The position numbers were made by a program, and so were the translations under genes. Positions 29,230 through 38,619 of a DNA stretch of 64,000 nucleotides are shown here, piece by piece; the first letter of the stretch is position 1; the number at the start of each line of letters is the position of its first letter. The notes below the pieces were generated by a model. The model did not search any database, was not told the origin of the DNA, and saw only the letters and a list, made by a program, of their open reading frames with translations. This DNA is from JASHPR01 sp963729365 (GTDB taxonomy: Bacteria; Actinomycetota; Actinomycetes; Streptosporangiales; Streptosporangiaceae), in contig CAVSNQ010000018.1 of assembly GCA_963729365.1 (NCBI GenBank), forward strand, positions 372,001-436,000. Reading direction: 5' to 3'.

Positions 29230-30228
29230 ATGCCCGGGCGAAAGGGAAAGCAGGCCAGGCTGCCCGAATGGATGGAGCCCGAGCTGGCCACGCTCACCAA
29301 AGACAGGTTCTCCGACTCCGGGTGGATCTTCGAGCGCAAGCTCGACGGTGAGCGCTGCCTGGCCTATGTCGGGGGCGGCGGAGACGTCAGGCTGATGTCT
29401 CGTAGCCAGCACCAGATCTCCAGCACCTTCCCGGAGATCGCCGAGGCGCTGGCCGCCCAGGCCAGCCAGGAGTGCGTCGTCGACGGGGAGGTCGTCGCCT
29501 TCGAGGGAAGCCAGACCAGGTTCGAGCGGCTGCAGCAGCGCCTCGGCGTGATCAGTCCATCGGCGGACCTGCTCGCCGAGGTGCCGGTGTATTACTACCT
29601 GTTCGACGTGTTGCATGCCGACGGCCGGGACGTCCGTCCGCTGCCGCTCACCGAACGCAAGCAGGTGTTGCGCGGGCTGCTGGCGTTCGACGGCCCGCTG
29701 CGGTACACCGGGCACCGGGACGCCGATGGCGAGGCCTACTACCGGGAGGCGTGCCGCGACGGCTGGGAGGGGCTCGTGGCCAAGCGCGCCAACGCACCCT
29801 ACCGCGGCGGCCGGACCCGGGACTGGCTGAAGTTCAAGTGCGAGAACGGCCAGGAGTTCGTCATCGGCGGTTTCACCGACCCGCAGGGCTCACGGTCCGG
29901 GTTCGGCGCGCTGCTGCTCGGCTACTACGACGCCGGCGGGCAGCTCGTCTACGCGGGCAAGGTCGGGACGGGCTTCGATCAGAAGCTGCTGCGCAGCCTG
30001 CACGAGTCCATGGTCGCGCTGGAGCGTGACAGCCCGCCGTTCGGCCGGGGCGTGCTGCCGCGCTCGCGGGTGCACTGGGTCGAGCCCCGGCTCGTCGGGC
30101 AGGTCGTATTCTCCGAATGGACGAGGGACGGCCAGCTGCGCCATCCCAGGTTCCAGGGCCTGCGGCAGGACAAGGATCCCGCCGACGTGGTGCGGGAGAT
30201 CCCGGCGAGCGCAGGGCCCGCATCGTGA
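29230..30228 (+). CDS. ATP-dependent DNA ligase, LigD ligase-domain type
   Basis: A 332-residue ligase. Motif I is KLDGER with Lys38 as the AMP-accepting residue, followed by VVDGEVVAFEG (motif III/IV region), EGLVAKRANAPYRGGRTRDW (motif IV) and KFKCENGQEFVIGGF (motif V), then an OB fold. It seals nicks and breaks in non-homologous end joining. I prefer the ATG at 29230 with AGGAGG six bases upstream to the ATG at 29212. Its stop overlaps the next gene's GTG, so ligase and polymerase are made together as two chains rather than one LigD. Confidence 0.9.
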   Translation: MPGRKGKQARLPEWMEPELATLTKDRFSDSGWIFERKLDGERCLAYVGGGGDVRLMSRSQHQISSTFPEIAEALAAQASQECVVDGEVVAFEGSQTRFERLQQRLGVISPSADLLAEVPVYYYLFDVLHADGRDVRPLPLTERKQVLRGLLAFDGPLRYTGHRDADGEAYYREACRDGWEGLVAKRANAPYRGGRTRDWLKFKCENGQEFVIGGFTDPQGSRSGFGALLLGYYDAGGQLVYAGKVGTGFDQKLLRSLHESMVALERDSPPFGRGVLPRSRVHWVEPRLVGQVVFSEWTRDGQLRHPRFQGLRQDKDPADVVREIPASAGPAS

Positions 30229-31166
30229 CCGCCAGGCGAGCCGGGGCGGTCACCGTCTCTGGCATCACCGTCGAACTGTCCAACCCCGGCAAGGTGCTCT
30301 TCCCCGAGTCTGAGATCACCAAGGGCGACCTGGTCGGTTATTACCGGGACATGGCCGGCCGCATCCTGCCGTACCTGCGGGACCGCCCCCTGGTGATGGA
30401 GCGCTACCCGGACGGGATCGCGGGCGAGCGCATCGTGCAGAAGAACGTCCCGCGCTACTTCCCCGACTGGGTGACCAGGACCAGGGTGAAAAAGCAGGAC
30501 GGCACGCTGCTCCAGGTCATTTGCGACAAGCCGGCCACGCTCGTCTACCTGGCCAACCAGGCGTGCGTCGAGATGCACGCCTTCCTGAGCAAGACCAGCG
30601 CGCTTGACCGCGCTGATCAGCTCATATTCGACCTTGACCCGCCCGATGACAACCGTTTCGGCCTGGTGAAGCACCTGGCGCTGCGGCTGCGGGAGCTGCT
30701 GGAAGACGAGCTGGGGCTGACCGCGTTCGTCAAGACGACCGGCGGCAAGGGCCTGCACGTGCACGTGTCGCTCAACGCCAGGGATGACTTCGACACGGTG
30801 CGCCGGTTCGCCCGCCAGGCCAGCGACGTGCTGGCCGCCAGGGAGCCGGACAGCCTGACCACCGAGCAGCGCAAGGACAGCCGCGGTGACCGCGTCTATG
30901 CCGACGTCATGCGGAACGCCTATGCGCAGACTGCGGTCGCGCCCTACTCGGTGCGCGCGCGGCCGGGCGCGCCCGTCGCCACCCCGCTGCGATGGGCGGA
31001 GCTGGAGGAGGCCAGCCTGACGCCGCACCAGTTCACGCTGCGCACGGTGGGCGACCGCCTGTCCCGGCTCGGCAGGTCCGACCCCTGGGCCGGGCTGGCC
31101 AGGCGTCGCTACAGCCTGGCCCGGGCGGCCCAGCGCCTGGAGAAGCTGGCCGCCCGCACCCAGTGA
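30225..31166 (+). CDS. LigD-type primase-polymerase (NHEJ polymerase domain)
   Basis: A 313-residue protein of the archaeo-eukaryotic primase fold. The metal-binding pair is in IFDLDPPDD (Asp136, Asp138), and the nucleotide-binding segment TTGGKGLHVHVSLN supplies the conserved His. The N-terminal block LSNPGKVLFPESEITKGDLV is typical of LigD-POL. These polymerases fill gaps at breaks and prefer ribonucleotides. The GTG start is set by the GTGA overlap with the ligase; longer readings fall inside that gene. No Ku gene is in the window. Confidence 0.9.
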   Translation: MTARRAGAVTVSGITVELSNPGKVLFPESEITKGDLVGYYRDMAGRILPYLRDRPLVMERYPDGIAGERIVQKNVPRYFPDWVTRTRVKKQDGTLLQVICDKPATLVYLANQACVEMHAFLSKTSALDRADQLIFDLDPPDDNRFGLVKHLALRLRELLEDELGLTAFVKTTGGKGLHVHVSLNARDDFDTVRRFARQASDVLAAREPDSLTTEQRKDSRGDRVYADVMRNAYAQTAVAPYSVRARPGAPVATPLRWAELEEASLTPHQFTLRTVGDRLSRLGRSDPWAGLARRRYSLARAAQRLEKLAARTQ

Positions 31167-31179
31167 CCGCCCGCCGGAC

Positions 31180-31204
31180 GTTTAGCGACGTGCTTCTCGG
31201 ACAG
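31180..31204 (+). promoter_or_regulatory. Weak SigB-type promoter candidate for csbD-like gene
   Basis: GTTT, 15 bases, GGACAG, about 35 bases upstream of the CsbD-family ATG. The -10 deviates at two positions. It is listed because CsbD-family genes are SigB-controlled in other bacteria. Confidence 0.2.
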
Positions 31205-31238
31205 TTCCCTGAGTCGAGCGATAGAGAGGAACCGCATC

Positions 31239-31412
31239 ATGGGAGCCGAGAACAAGGCGGCCGACAAGGCCAAGGAAGTCAAGGGCAAGGTCAAGAAGAC
31301 GGCCGGCCGGGCTGTCGGCAACCCGCGGCTTGAGGCCGAGGGACGCGCCGACCAGACCGAGGGAAACCTCAAGCAGGCGGGCGAGAAGGTCAAGGACGCC
31401 TTCAAGAAGTAG
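31239..31412 (+). CDS. CsbD family stress protein
   Basis: A 57-residue, highly charged protein with the CsbD pattern: KAADKAKEVKGKVKKTAGR, then GNPRLEAEGRADQTEGNLKQ (GN-x-x-L-x-x-EG-x-x-x-x-x-x-GxxxQ). CsbD-like proteins accumulate under general stress, and their molecular role is unclear. The ATG has GAGAGGAA upstream. The stop abuts the stop of the convergent DMT transporter with no gap. Confidence 0.9.
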   Translation: MGAENKAADKAKEVKGKVKKTAGRAVGNPRLEAEGRADQTEGNLKQAGEKVKDAFKK

Positions 31413-32624
31413 TCAGCGCGCCAACGCCATCCGCGGTGCCCGGCACGTCGGGCGCTGCGGATGTCTCATGACCAGGACGACCATCTCGCGAGATTCAGCG
31501 CGATTCAGCGCACGGGCACCGACCGGGCACCGCCTGCCGGCGGGCGGCACTGGCTCGGGTGGCAGCGGGGCGGGCGGCACCGGGACGGCCGGCACTGCGG
31601 CCGCCTGAACCGTCTTGGCCCGGCGCGTCCGGGTACGAGGGGCCTTGGCCCGGGTTGTCCGGGCCAAGGCGGCCTGGGGCTGGGCCGTCCCCGGCGGCAC
31701 CGGCTCGGACGGCCCGCTCTCGTCCTGCGGGCAAGGCGGGCCGCCGGGGCCCGATTTCGATGCTCCGGGCCGCAGCTGGCCGAGCACAGGCGCGCGAGCG
31801 ACCATGATCACGCCGAGCACCAGCGCCGCGATGCCGGCCGCCTGAACCGCCAGCATTCCGGGGGAAATGCGGATGACATCGCCGAAGACCACGACGCCGA
31901 GAAGGATCCCCGAGACCGGCTCGGCCGCGGTTATCCCTGGAAGCGACGCGTGCAACGGCGCGGCGCTGAACGAGCTCTGCATCAGCCATATGCCAATCAG
32001 CGCCGCCGCCAGCAGGCAGTACGGCGGCCAGCTGGTCAGCAGCCCGGAGAACGAGTGAGCGTCCAGGATCTGCACGGTGCGGCGGGTCAGCGCGTCGGAG
32101 ATGCCGTAGACCAGGCCGGTGCCGATTCCGGTCAGGGTGGCGCGCGCCTGGCCGGTGCGGAGGTGGCCGGCGTGAATGAAGCAGTAGGCGACCACGGCGA
32201 CCCCGGCGGCGGCCGGCCAGTCGGAGAACGAGCCGAACGATGCCGATGGCGTGCCCGGGGAACGCGACAGCGACAGCGCGGCCACGCCACCGCTGAGGAT
32301 CACCGCGCCGAGTAGCTCGGTCGCCCGGAGCCGCTGGTGCGACAGCGGAACGGCGAGGGCTAGAGCGAAGATCAGGCTGGTGGCCAGCAGCGGCTCGTAG
32401 AGGGACAGCTCCAGGTGACCGACCGACCACGCGGACAGCAACTGCCCCGAGATCATCACGCCCAGGCCGAGCAGCCACCGCGGGCGGTGCAGCAGGTCAG
32501 TGATCAGCCGCAAGCGCAGGAAATAGGCCTGCGGGGCCTGCTCGGCGGCATACTGCTGCAGTACGAACCCGACCCCGAGCACCATCGCCGCTACCAGGGT
32601 GATCGCTACTGCAACTAGATCCAT
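31413..32624 (-). CDS. DMT superfamily (EamA/NIPA-like) transporter with basic Pro/Ala-rich tail
   Basis: A 403-residue protein. The first ~280 residues form about nine or ten transmembrane helices, starting MDLVAVAITLVAAMVLGVGF, with LLGAVILSGGVAALSL and AAEPVSGILLGVVVFGD as DMT-type blocks. The last ~115 residues are a low-complexity tail rich in Pro, Ala, Arg and Val, likely cytosolic or disordered. The tail crosses into the region beside CsbD and may reflect a lost stop codon. The substrate is unknown. Confidence 0.78.
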   Translation of the reverse strand: MDLVAVAITLVAAMVLGVGFVLQQYAAEQAPQAYFLRLRLITDLLHRPRWLLGLGVMISGQLLSAWSVGHLELSLYEPLLATSLIFALALAVPLSHQRLRATELLGAVILSGGVAALSLSRSPGTPSASFGSFSDWPAAAGVAVVAYCFIHAGHLRTGQARATLTGIGTGLVYGISDALTRRTVQILDAHSFSGLLTSWPPYCLLAAALIGIWLMQSSFSAAPLHASLPGITAAEPVSGILLGVVVFGDVIRISPGMLAVQAAGIAALVLGVIMVARAPVLGQLRPGASKSGPGGPPCPQDESGPSEPVPPGTAQPQAALARTTRAKAPRTRTRRAKTVQAAAVPAVPVPPAPLPPEPVPPAGRRCPVGARALNRAESREMVVLVMRHPQRPTCRAPRMALAR

Positions 32625-32918
32625 GTCGCTCCGCTGCTCGTGCCGCGCCCGGCCTGCGGCATTTCCGCTGTCCGGGCTCTGCCCCGGCTTTGACCGGCTA
32701 TTCCCTCGCCTCCCTCATTCGATTGTGCACCGCCTGAAGCCCGGGCGACCGGATGGGGGGGAACACTTTTCGGCCACGAAACCGCCGTCGGCGCCGCAAG
32801 CGCTCCGCCGAGGGTATCCCGCCGGCGGCACATCTGAGGGCTGCCCGGACGAAATGGCCCCTCGGGACCGCGCCGGGGCCGCAAGCTGGCGCGGCCCGGC
32901 CTGCCGCTGGCCGTCGGG

Positions 32919-35281
32919 TCAGGTCGCGTCTTCGCTGGGCCGCCGGCGCGCCGGTTCCCGCCCGGGCGGCTGGCTGGGGCGAGGGAGGACCGGCACCTTC
33001 TGGACCGGGCAGGTTTGCGGCTTCGTGGCAGAAATGATGAACTTTTCGCCGTCGTGCATGATCTCCAGCGGCTTGCCGTCCGCCACGGAGTACGTGGCCG
33101 TCTCGTGCGTAACCTCGACCCGCAGCCGCCGCCCCCGGACGACGAGGGTGAACGCGACCCTGGCCAGCCCGTCCGGGAGCCGCGGCGCGAAGCTGATCGT
33201 GCCATTGGCGTGGCGCAGGCCGCCGAAGCCCATGATCAGCGCGATCCAGGTGCCGGCCAGTGAGGCGATGTGCACGCCGTCGCGGGTGTTGTGCTGCAGG
33301 TCGCGCAAGTCGATCAGGGCGGCTTCGCCGAGGTAGTCGTAGGCCAGATCAAGGTGCCCGACCTCGGCGGCGATGACCGCCTGCGTGCAGGCGGACAGCG
33401 AGGAATCGCGCACCGTGAGCGCCTCGTAGTAGTCGAAGTTCTTCAGCTTCTGCCCGGGGGTGAACGCCTCGCTGCGCAGGCTCATGGCCAGCACCAGGTC
33501 GGCCTGCTTCACGACCTGCTTGCGGTACAGGTCGAAGTAGGGAAAGTGCAGCAGCAGCGGGTACTGGTCGGGCTCGGTGTGGGCGAAGTCCCAGACCTGG
33601 TGCCGGGTGAACCGCTCGGCCTGCGGGTGCACCCCGAGCACCTCGTCGAACGGGATGGACATCTGCTCGGCCGCGTCCCGCCAGCTCGCGGATTCCTCCG
33701 CGTCGATGCCGAGCTCCTTGGCCCGGTCCGGGTGCCGCTTGGCGGCCTCCGCCGCTGAACGCAGGTTATGCGCGGCCATCAGGTTGGTGTAGACGTTGTC
33801 GTCCGCGATCGCGCTGTACTCGTCCGGGCCGGTGACCCCGTCGATGTGGAACCGCCCCTGGGCGTCGTGATGGCCCAGCGAGCGCCACAGCCGCGCGGTC
33901 TGCGTGAGCAGGTCCAGGCCGCGGCCCTTGTCGAAGTCCTCGTCACCGGTCGCGTCCACGTACCGGACCACGGCGTCGGCGATGTCCGCGTTGACGTGGA
34001 AGGCGGCGGTGCCGCCGGCCAGTAGCCCGAGCACTCCTGGCCCGCGATCGTCCGCCACGGGAAGGCCGCGCCCTTCAGGCCCAGCTGGGTGGCCCGCTCG
34101 GTGGCCAGCGGAAGAGTGCTGTACCGCCAGCTCAGCGCGTGCGCGACGGCGTCCGGGGCGGTCAGGGTGAGCACCGGCAGCACGTACGTCTCGGTGTCCC
34201 AGAACGCGTGCCCGTCGTACCCGGGCCCGGTCAGCCCCTTGGCCGGGATCGCCCGGTTCTCCGCCCTGGCGCCGGCCTGCAGCACGTGGAACAGGGCGAA
34301 GCGCACCGCCTGCTGCACCTCGGCGTCCCCGTCCACCTCGACGTCGGCACGGCTCCAGAAGTCGTCGAGGTACTGGCGCTGCTCGGCGAGCAGCCCGTCC
34401 CAGCCGGTGGCCCTGGCCGCGCTCACCGCCGCGTACACCTGGTCACGGACTGCCTCAAGCGACCGCTCGGCCGACCAGCCATAACCCACCAGCTTGATCA
34501 CGCGCAGCTTCTCGCCGGGCTTCAGGACCGTGGCCGCGGTGACCAGCCCGCCGCTTGCATAGGAACGCGACTCGACCTGCGGCTTGGGATCGGATTCGAT
34601 CAGGTGGTCCATGAGCGCGCTGACGCGCAGCTTACTGCCCCGGGTGGAGCTAGCCAGGATCACGGCCGTTCCGTCGGCGTTGTGGTACTCGTCGACGAGC
34701 GGATTTTCCAGCGCGGCGGCGACCCGGGGGTCGCCGCCGGACTCCGGCATCTCCTCGTTCGCGATCAGCTCGGACTGCACGGCGATCCGGGCCTGGCTTC
34801 CCAGCGGCTCCACCTCGTAGCAGATGGCCCCGATCGCCCGCTGGCTGAACGACACCATCCGGATCGAGGAAACCCGGACCGCCTTGCCGGCCGGAGACTC
34901 CCACTCGGCGGTCCGGTTCAGCACCCCGGCACGGAAGTCGAGCACGCGCTCGTGGGACCGCAGCCGGCCGTAGCGGACGTCGAAGGGCTCGTCATCGACG
35001 AACAGGCGGATGATCTTGCCGTTGGTCACGTTGATGATCTCTTGCCCGGACTCCGGGAGGCCGTAGGAGGCCTCGGCGTAGGGCAGCGGCCGCACCTCGT
35101 AAACCCCGTTGAGGTAGCTGCCCGGCAGGCCGTGCGGCTCGCCCTCGTCCAGGTTCCCGCGCCAGCCCAGGTGGCCGTTGGCCAGCGCGAACACCGACTC
35201 GGTCTGGGCCATCAGGTCCAGGTCCAGGTGGGTCTCCCGCAGCGCCCACGGCTCGACCGTGAACGCGTCCTGCAGTATCAC
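32919..35281 (-). CDS. GH65 disaccharide phosphorylase (trehalose/maltose/kojibiose type), apparent 1-base frameshift
   Basis: Read from 35281 leftward. The N-terminal beta-sandwich shows TESVFALANGHLGWRGNLDE, and the barrel has GHAFWDTETYVLPVLTL with the general-acid Glu and FPWRTIAGQECSGYWPA. At 34010-34020 the frame slips; the other frame continues GTAAFHVNADIADAVVRYVD, GVTGPDEYSAIADDNVYTN and DYYEALTVRDSSLSACTQA to the stop. The join restores the expected family order if one G is added. GH65 enzymes phosphorolyse alpha-glucosides to beta-glucose 1-phosphate; the coupled beta-phosphoglucomutase fits exactly. Whether trehalose, maltose or another sugar is the substrate cannot be read here. 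Confidence 0.87.
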
Positions 35282-36048
35282 CGGTGTTCCAGCAGCTCGG
35301 CGAGGTCGTCCACGACGACGTCCGCGCCGTGCTTTCTCAGCTCCTGCGCCTGCCCCACGCGGTCTACCCCCACCACGAAGCCGAACCCGCCGGCCCGGCC
35401 CGCGGCCACGCCGGCCAGCGCGTCCTCGAACACCGTCGCCGCGGTCGGCTTCAGCCCGAGGGCGCGTGCCCCGGCCAGGAAGGTGTCCGGGGCCGGCTTT
35501 CCGTGCAGGTGCTCGCGCTCGGCGACCACGCCGTCGATCCGCGCATCGAACAGGTCCTCGATCCCGGCCGCGACCAGCACGTCACGGCAGTTGGTGCTGG
35601 ACGACACCACGGCCCGGGGCAGCCCGGCATCCTTGACCGCCCGCACGTAGCGGACCGAGCCCTCGTACGCCTCGACGCCGTCCTCACGGATCCGCCGCAG
35701 CACGATCTCGTTCTTGCGGTTGCCGAGGCCGTAGACGGTCTCCGCGTCGGGCGGATCGTTCTCGCGGCCCTCGGGCAGGGTGATGCCCCGGGAGGCCAGG
35801 AACGACCGGGTCCCGTCGGCGCGGGGCTTCCCGTCGACGTACTCGTCGTAGTCGGCGACCGGATCGAACGGCACGAACGGCTCGCCCGTCTGCCGGGCCC
35901 GCTCGCGCAGGAAGCCGTCGAACATCTCTTTCCACGCGGCCGCGTGGACCTTGGCGGTCTTGGTGAGCACGCCGTCCAGGTCAAATAGGCATCCGCGGAT
36001 GCTGTCCGGGAGTCCGAGCACGGGTCCAGCGTACGATCCCCGGTTCAC
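35278..36048 (-). CDS. Beta-phosphoglucomutase family HAD hydrolase
   Basis: A 256-residue protein with HAD motif I CLFDLDGVLT (nucleophile and acid Asp), motif II in AVVSSSTNCRD, motif III Lys in HGKPAPDTFL and motif IV in VFEDALAGVAAG. The motif I residue after DGV, the cap-domain length and linkage to GH65 match beta-phosphoglucomutase, which turns beta-glucose 1-phosphate into glucose 6-phosphate. The GTG start overlaps the upstream VOC stop (GTGA) and its own stop overlaps the GH65 start (ATGA), so all three genes are coupled. Confidence 0.87.
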   Translation of the reverse strand: MNRGSYAGPVLGLPDSIRGCLFDLDGVLTKTAKVHAAAWKEMFDGFLRERARQTGEPFVPFDPVADYDEYVDGKPRADGTRSFLASRGITLPEGRENDPPDAETVYGLGNRKNEIVLRRIREDGVEAYEGSVRYVRAVKDAGLPRAVVSSSTNCRDVLVAAGIEDLFDARIDGVVAEREHLHGKPAPDTFLAGARALGLKPTAATVFEDALAGVAAGRAGGFGFVVGVDRVGQAQELRKHGADVVVDDLAELLEHR

Positions 36049-36461
36049 CAGCCATAGATCCGGACCGGAAGTTCATGCAAGGGCACCTGGTCCGGGCCCG
36101 GATAGATGATCATCACGACGATGTTGTCAGGATCGCGTCCCTCCACGGCCTTGGCCGGCCCGCCGACCCGGGTCTCGGTGTGAGCAGCAAGCTCCTTCAG
36201 CACGCGTTCGCACCGGTCCAGGTCCTTCTCGTCGGCCGCGGTCCAGATGACGTACTGGACACCCACGCCGCCGAGCGAGTGCACGGCGCCGCTGCCCATG
36301 GCGCGCAGGATCAGCTGCGACCCGCTTCCGCTGGTCAGCAGCGCGGCGGTCGAGCTATGGTCGGCCACCTCCAGCGCGAGGACCTCGCGGTAGAAGCGCA
36401 CCGACCGGTCCAGGTCCTGCACGAACATGACCGCCGACCCGAGCTGGGAACCGTGTGCCAT
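36045..36461 (-). CDS. VOC/glyoxalase superfamily protein
   Basis: A 138-residue protein with paired beta-alpha-beta-beta-beta modules: FVQDLDRSVRFYREVLALEV begins the first, and VLKELAAHTETRVGG then GRDPDNIVVMIIYPG form the second. These are hallmarks of the vicinal-oxygen-chelate fold (glyoxalase, dioxygenase or resistance proteins). The ATG at 36461 is chosen for the family N-terminus; GTG at 36485 is possible. It is the first gene of the coupled operon with beta-PGM and GH65, an unusual partner for sugar phosphorolysis. Confidence 0.8.
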   Translation of the reverse strand: MAHGSQLGSAVMFVQDLDRSVRFYREVLALEVADHSSTAALLTSGSGSQLILRAMGSGAVHSLGGVGVQYVIWTAADEKDLDRCERVLKELAAHTETRVGGPAKAVEGRDPDNIVVMIIYPGPDQVPLHELPVRIYGW

Positions 36462-36507
36462 CTGCTGACCCCATTTCGTCGCCACGTGGCCCGGCCGCGG
36501 GCCGCTA

Positions 36508-37422
36508 TCAGTCTGGCGGGTCCGGGGCGAACCAGGGGTTCCCGTGCGGGAACAGGCAGCGGTCCGCGATGTGGTTGAGCACCCGCCGCGCCTGCCGGAA
36601 CCGGTCAGCCACCTCGGCCACGACCGCGAGCCTCGCCGTGCGCACGGGCGCCAGTCCCCAGGCGGCACGGTACCACTGGGCGCCGAGGTGCTCGAACAGG
36701 TCAATGGCCGGGGCCGCGGCCAGCTGGTCGTGCTGCCGGGCCGGCACCTGGGCCGCGCTGAGCAGCCGAGCCGCGCTGACCGGCCCGAGCGCGTGCGCCA
36801 CGGCGTAGTCGGGAAACACCCCGGTCAGGAACAGCGCCGCGTCACCGAGCCTGCGGTACACGCCGGCCCGCTCGGCCTCGGGGACCGCGTCGAGCAGCCC
36901 GGCCATCTGCACCAGGTCGAGATCGCTGAACCGCCGCCCGCGCGCCGGCCGGGCCTGCCGGGCTCCGGGCAGGCCCTTGGCCGTCGGCCGGTACTGCGCG
37001 GCGTTCCTGGTGAACGACGCGAGGAGCTCGGCCAGGAACAGCCGCCGGGCCGCCGAGCCGAGGAAGTCGCGCAGCTGCGGCGCGTCGAACAGGGGGACCC
37101 GCTGGCGCTGTCCGGAGCGCTCGGGCACATGATCCATGGTCGCCAGGTCGGCCGCCGCCCGGTGCACCGCCACGGCGAAGATCAGGAACGGGGACGCCAG
37201 GGTTGCCCTGGCCGCCGCCCCGGCCGGCCTGGCGCCGGGGCCGAAAACCGCCTGGAACACCCGCGGATCGCCGACCAGCCGCGGGAGTTCCCCGGGGTGG
37301 CCGCGCAGCCACGACGCAGCGCGGTCCTCGGACCCGGGCTCCTCGGATACCGAGGCGAGCAGCCCCAGGTCCGCGTCGGTGAGATGGTCCGCATACCCGC
37401 TGCCAACGAGCCCGCCGTCCAT
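36508..37422 (-). CDS. Conserved hypothetical protein, 304 residues
   Basis: I do not recognise the family. The predicted soluble, mainly helical protein starts MDGGLVGSGYADHLTDADLG and contains FLGSAARRLFLAELLASF, AQYRPTAKGLPG, FSDLDLVQMAGLLDAVPEAE and a C-terminal RFRQARRVLNHIADRCLFPH. No transmembrane segment or metal motif stands out. The ATG at 37422 is used because the frame remains open for 350 codons upstream, antisense to the deaminase, and that part has no family character. It lies 46 bases before the VOC gene and may be the true head of that operon. Confidence 0.65.
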   Translation of the reverse strand: MDGGLVGSGYADHLTDADLGLLASVSEEPGSEDRAASWLRGHPGELPRLVGDPRVFQAVFGPGARPAGAAARATLASPFLIFAVAVHRAAADLATMDHVPERSGQRQRVPLFDAPQLRDFLGSAARRLFLAELLASFTRNAAQYRPTAKGLPGARQARPARGRRFSDLDLVQMAGLLDAVPEAERAGVYRRLGDAALFLTGVFPDYAVAHALGPVSAARLLSAAQVPARQHDQLAAAPAIDLFEHLGAQWYRAAWGLAPVRTARLAVVAEVADRFRQARRVLNHIADRCLFPHGNPWFAPDPPD

Positions 37423-37442
37423 ACGATCACCATAACTCCACC

Positions 37443-37467
37443 CGCGGGGGGGCTCCGCCCCCCCGCG
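37443..37467. repeat. GGCTCCGCC-type intergenic hairpin
   Basis: A perfect 10-base stem of CGC plus seven G with loop CTCCG and the matching C-run. A second, imperfect copy with the same GGCTCCGCC core lies at about 37485-37512. Such G-run hairpins recur between genes in actinobacteria. This pair sits between divergent genes, so a role other than termination is likely. Confidence 0.6.
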
Positions 37468-37587
37468 TACCCCCCCAAACCCGGCCCGCGGCAGGCTCCG
37501 CCCCCCCGCGGCGCCCTCCAGACCGCGCACCTGCCGGGGTGAAACCGGTGCTGGACGACGGCGCCCGTAGTCGGCTAGGCATGTCCC

Positions 37588-38619
37588 ATGCCTAGCCTCA
37601 CCGAGTTCATTCGCGGCATGCCCAAGGCCGAGCTGCATCTGCACATCGAGGGAACGCTCGAGCCCGAGCTCAAATTCACCCTGGCCGAGCGAAACGGGAT
37701 CTCGCTGAATGCCGCGAGCGCGGCCGAGATGCGAGCTTCGTACACCTTCGACGACCTGACCTCGTTCCTGACGGCCTACTACGAGGGGATGGAGGTCCTG
37801 CAGACCGCGGCGGACTTCCACGACCTGGCCTGGGCCTACCTGCAGCGGGCCCACGACGAGGGGGTGCGCTACGCCGAGATCTTCTTCGATCCCCAGGCGC
37901 ACACCGGCCGGGGCGTCTCGTTCGACACCGTGATCGGCGGCCTCCACCAGGCGCTCGTGGAAGCCTGGCGCCAGTTCGGGCTGCGGGCCCAGCTGATCAT
38001 GTGCCTGCTGCGCGACCACGAGGCCGAGTACGGGATGGCCACGCTGCTGCAGTCGCTGCCCTACCGGGACTGGATCGTGGGCATCGGCCTGGACTCCGAT
38101 GAGAAGGGCAACCCGCCGGAAAAGTTCGCCAAGGTGTTCCAGCGGGCCCGGGCCGCGGGGTATCAGATCACGATGCACTGCGATACCGACCAGCCGAACT
38201 CGGTCGAGCACATCCGCCAGTGCCTTGAGGTCATCGGGGTGGACCGGATCGACCACGGCGTGAACATCCTGGAGAGCGAGAAGCTGACCGCCGAGCTCAG
38301 CCGCCGCGGCCTCGGCCTGACGGTGTGCCCGATCTCCAACCGGTGGTGCACCGGCGATCTGAAGGCGCAGCAGATCAAGCGGATGCTCGAGCTCGGCATC
38401 CGGGTCACGGTGAATTCGGACGACCCGGCCTACTTCGGGGGCTATGTAACCGACAACCTGATCGCCGCGCAGCAGGCGGCCGGGCTGCACCCGGCCGACC
38501 TGCTGCAGCTGCAGCGCAACGCGATCGAGATCGCCTGGCTACCCGCGGACGTCAGGGATCAGCTGCTGGCCGGGATCGCGGAGTATGCCGCTAATACCCC
38601 CGATCCGGGCGGAACATGA
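37588..38619 (+). CDS. Adenine/adenosine deaminase family protein (adenine deaminase type)
   Basis: A 343-residue amidohydrolase. Metal ligands His17 and His19 are in ELHLHIEG, with further conserved parts GIGLDSDEKGNPP, ITMHCDTDQPN (metal His), IDHGVNI (catalytic His/Asp) and VNSDDPAYFGGYV (metal Asp pair). The SDDPAYFGGY and DSDEKGNPP variants are those of fungal-type adenine deaminases rather than classical adenosine deaminases, so adenine to hypoxanthine is the favoured reaction. The stop overlaps the polymerase start as ATGA. Confidence 0.88.
   Translation: MPSLTEFIRGMPKAELHLHIEGTLEPELKFTLAERNGISLNAASAAEMRASYTFDDLTSFLTAYYEGMEVLQTAADFHDLAWAYLQRAHDEGVRYAEIFFDPQAHTGRGVSFDTVIGGLHQALVEAWRQFGLRAQLIMCLLRDHEAEYGMATLLQSLPYRDWIVGIGLDSDEKGNPPEKFAKVFQRARAAGYQITMHCDTDQPNSVEHIRQCLEVIGVDRIDHGVNILESEKLTAELSRRGLGLTVCPISNRWCTGDLKAQQIKRMLELGIRVTVNSDDPAYFGGYVTDNLIAAQQAAGLHPADLLQLQRNAIEIAWLPADVRDQLLAGIAEYAANTPDPGGT

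Noticed and set aside
37423..38490. N-terminal extension of the 304-residue hypothetical to 660 residues
   Set aside because: The extension is entirely antisense to the adenine deaminase gene and crosses a G-run hairpin.
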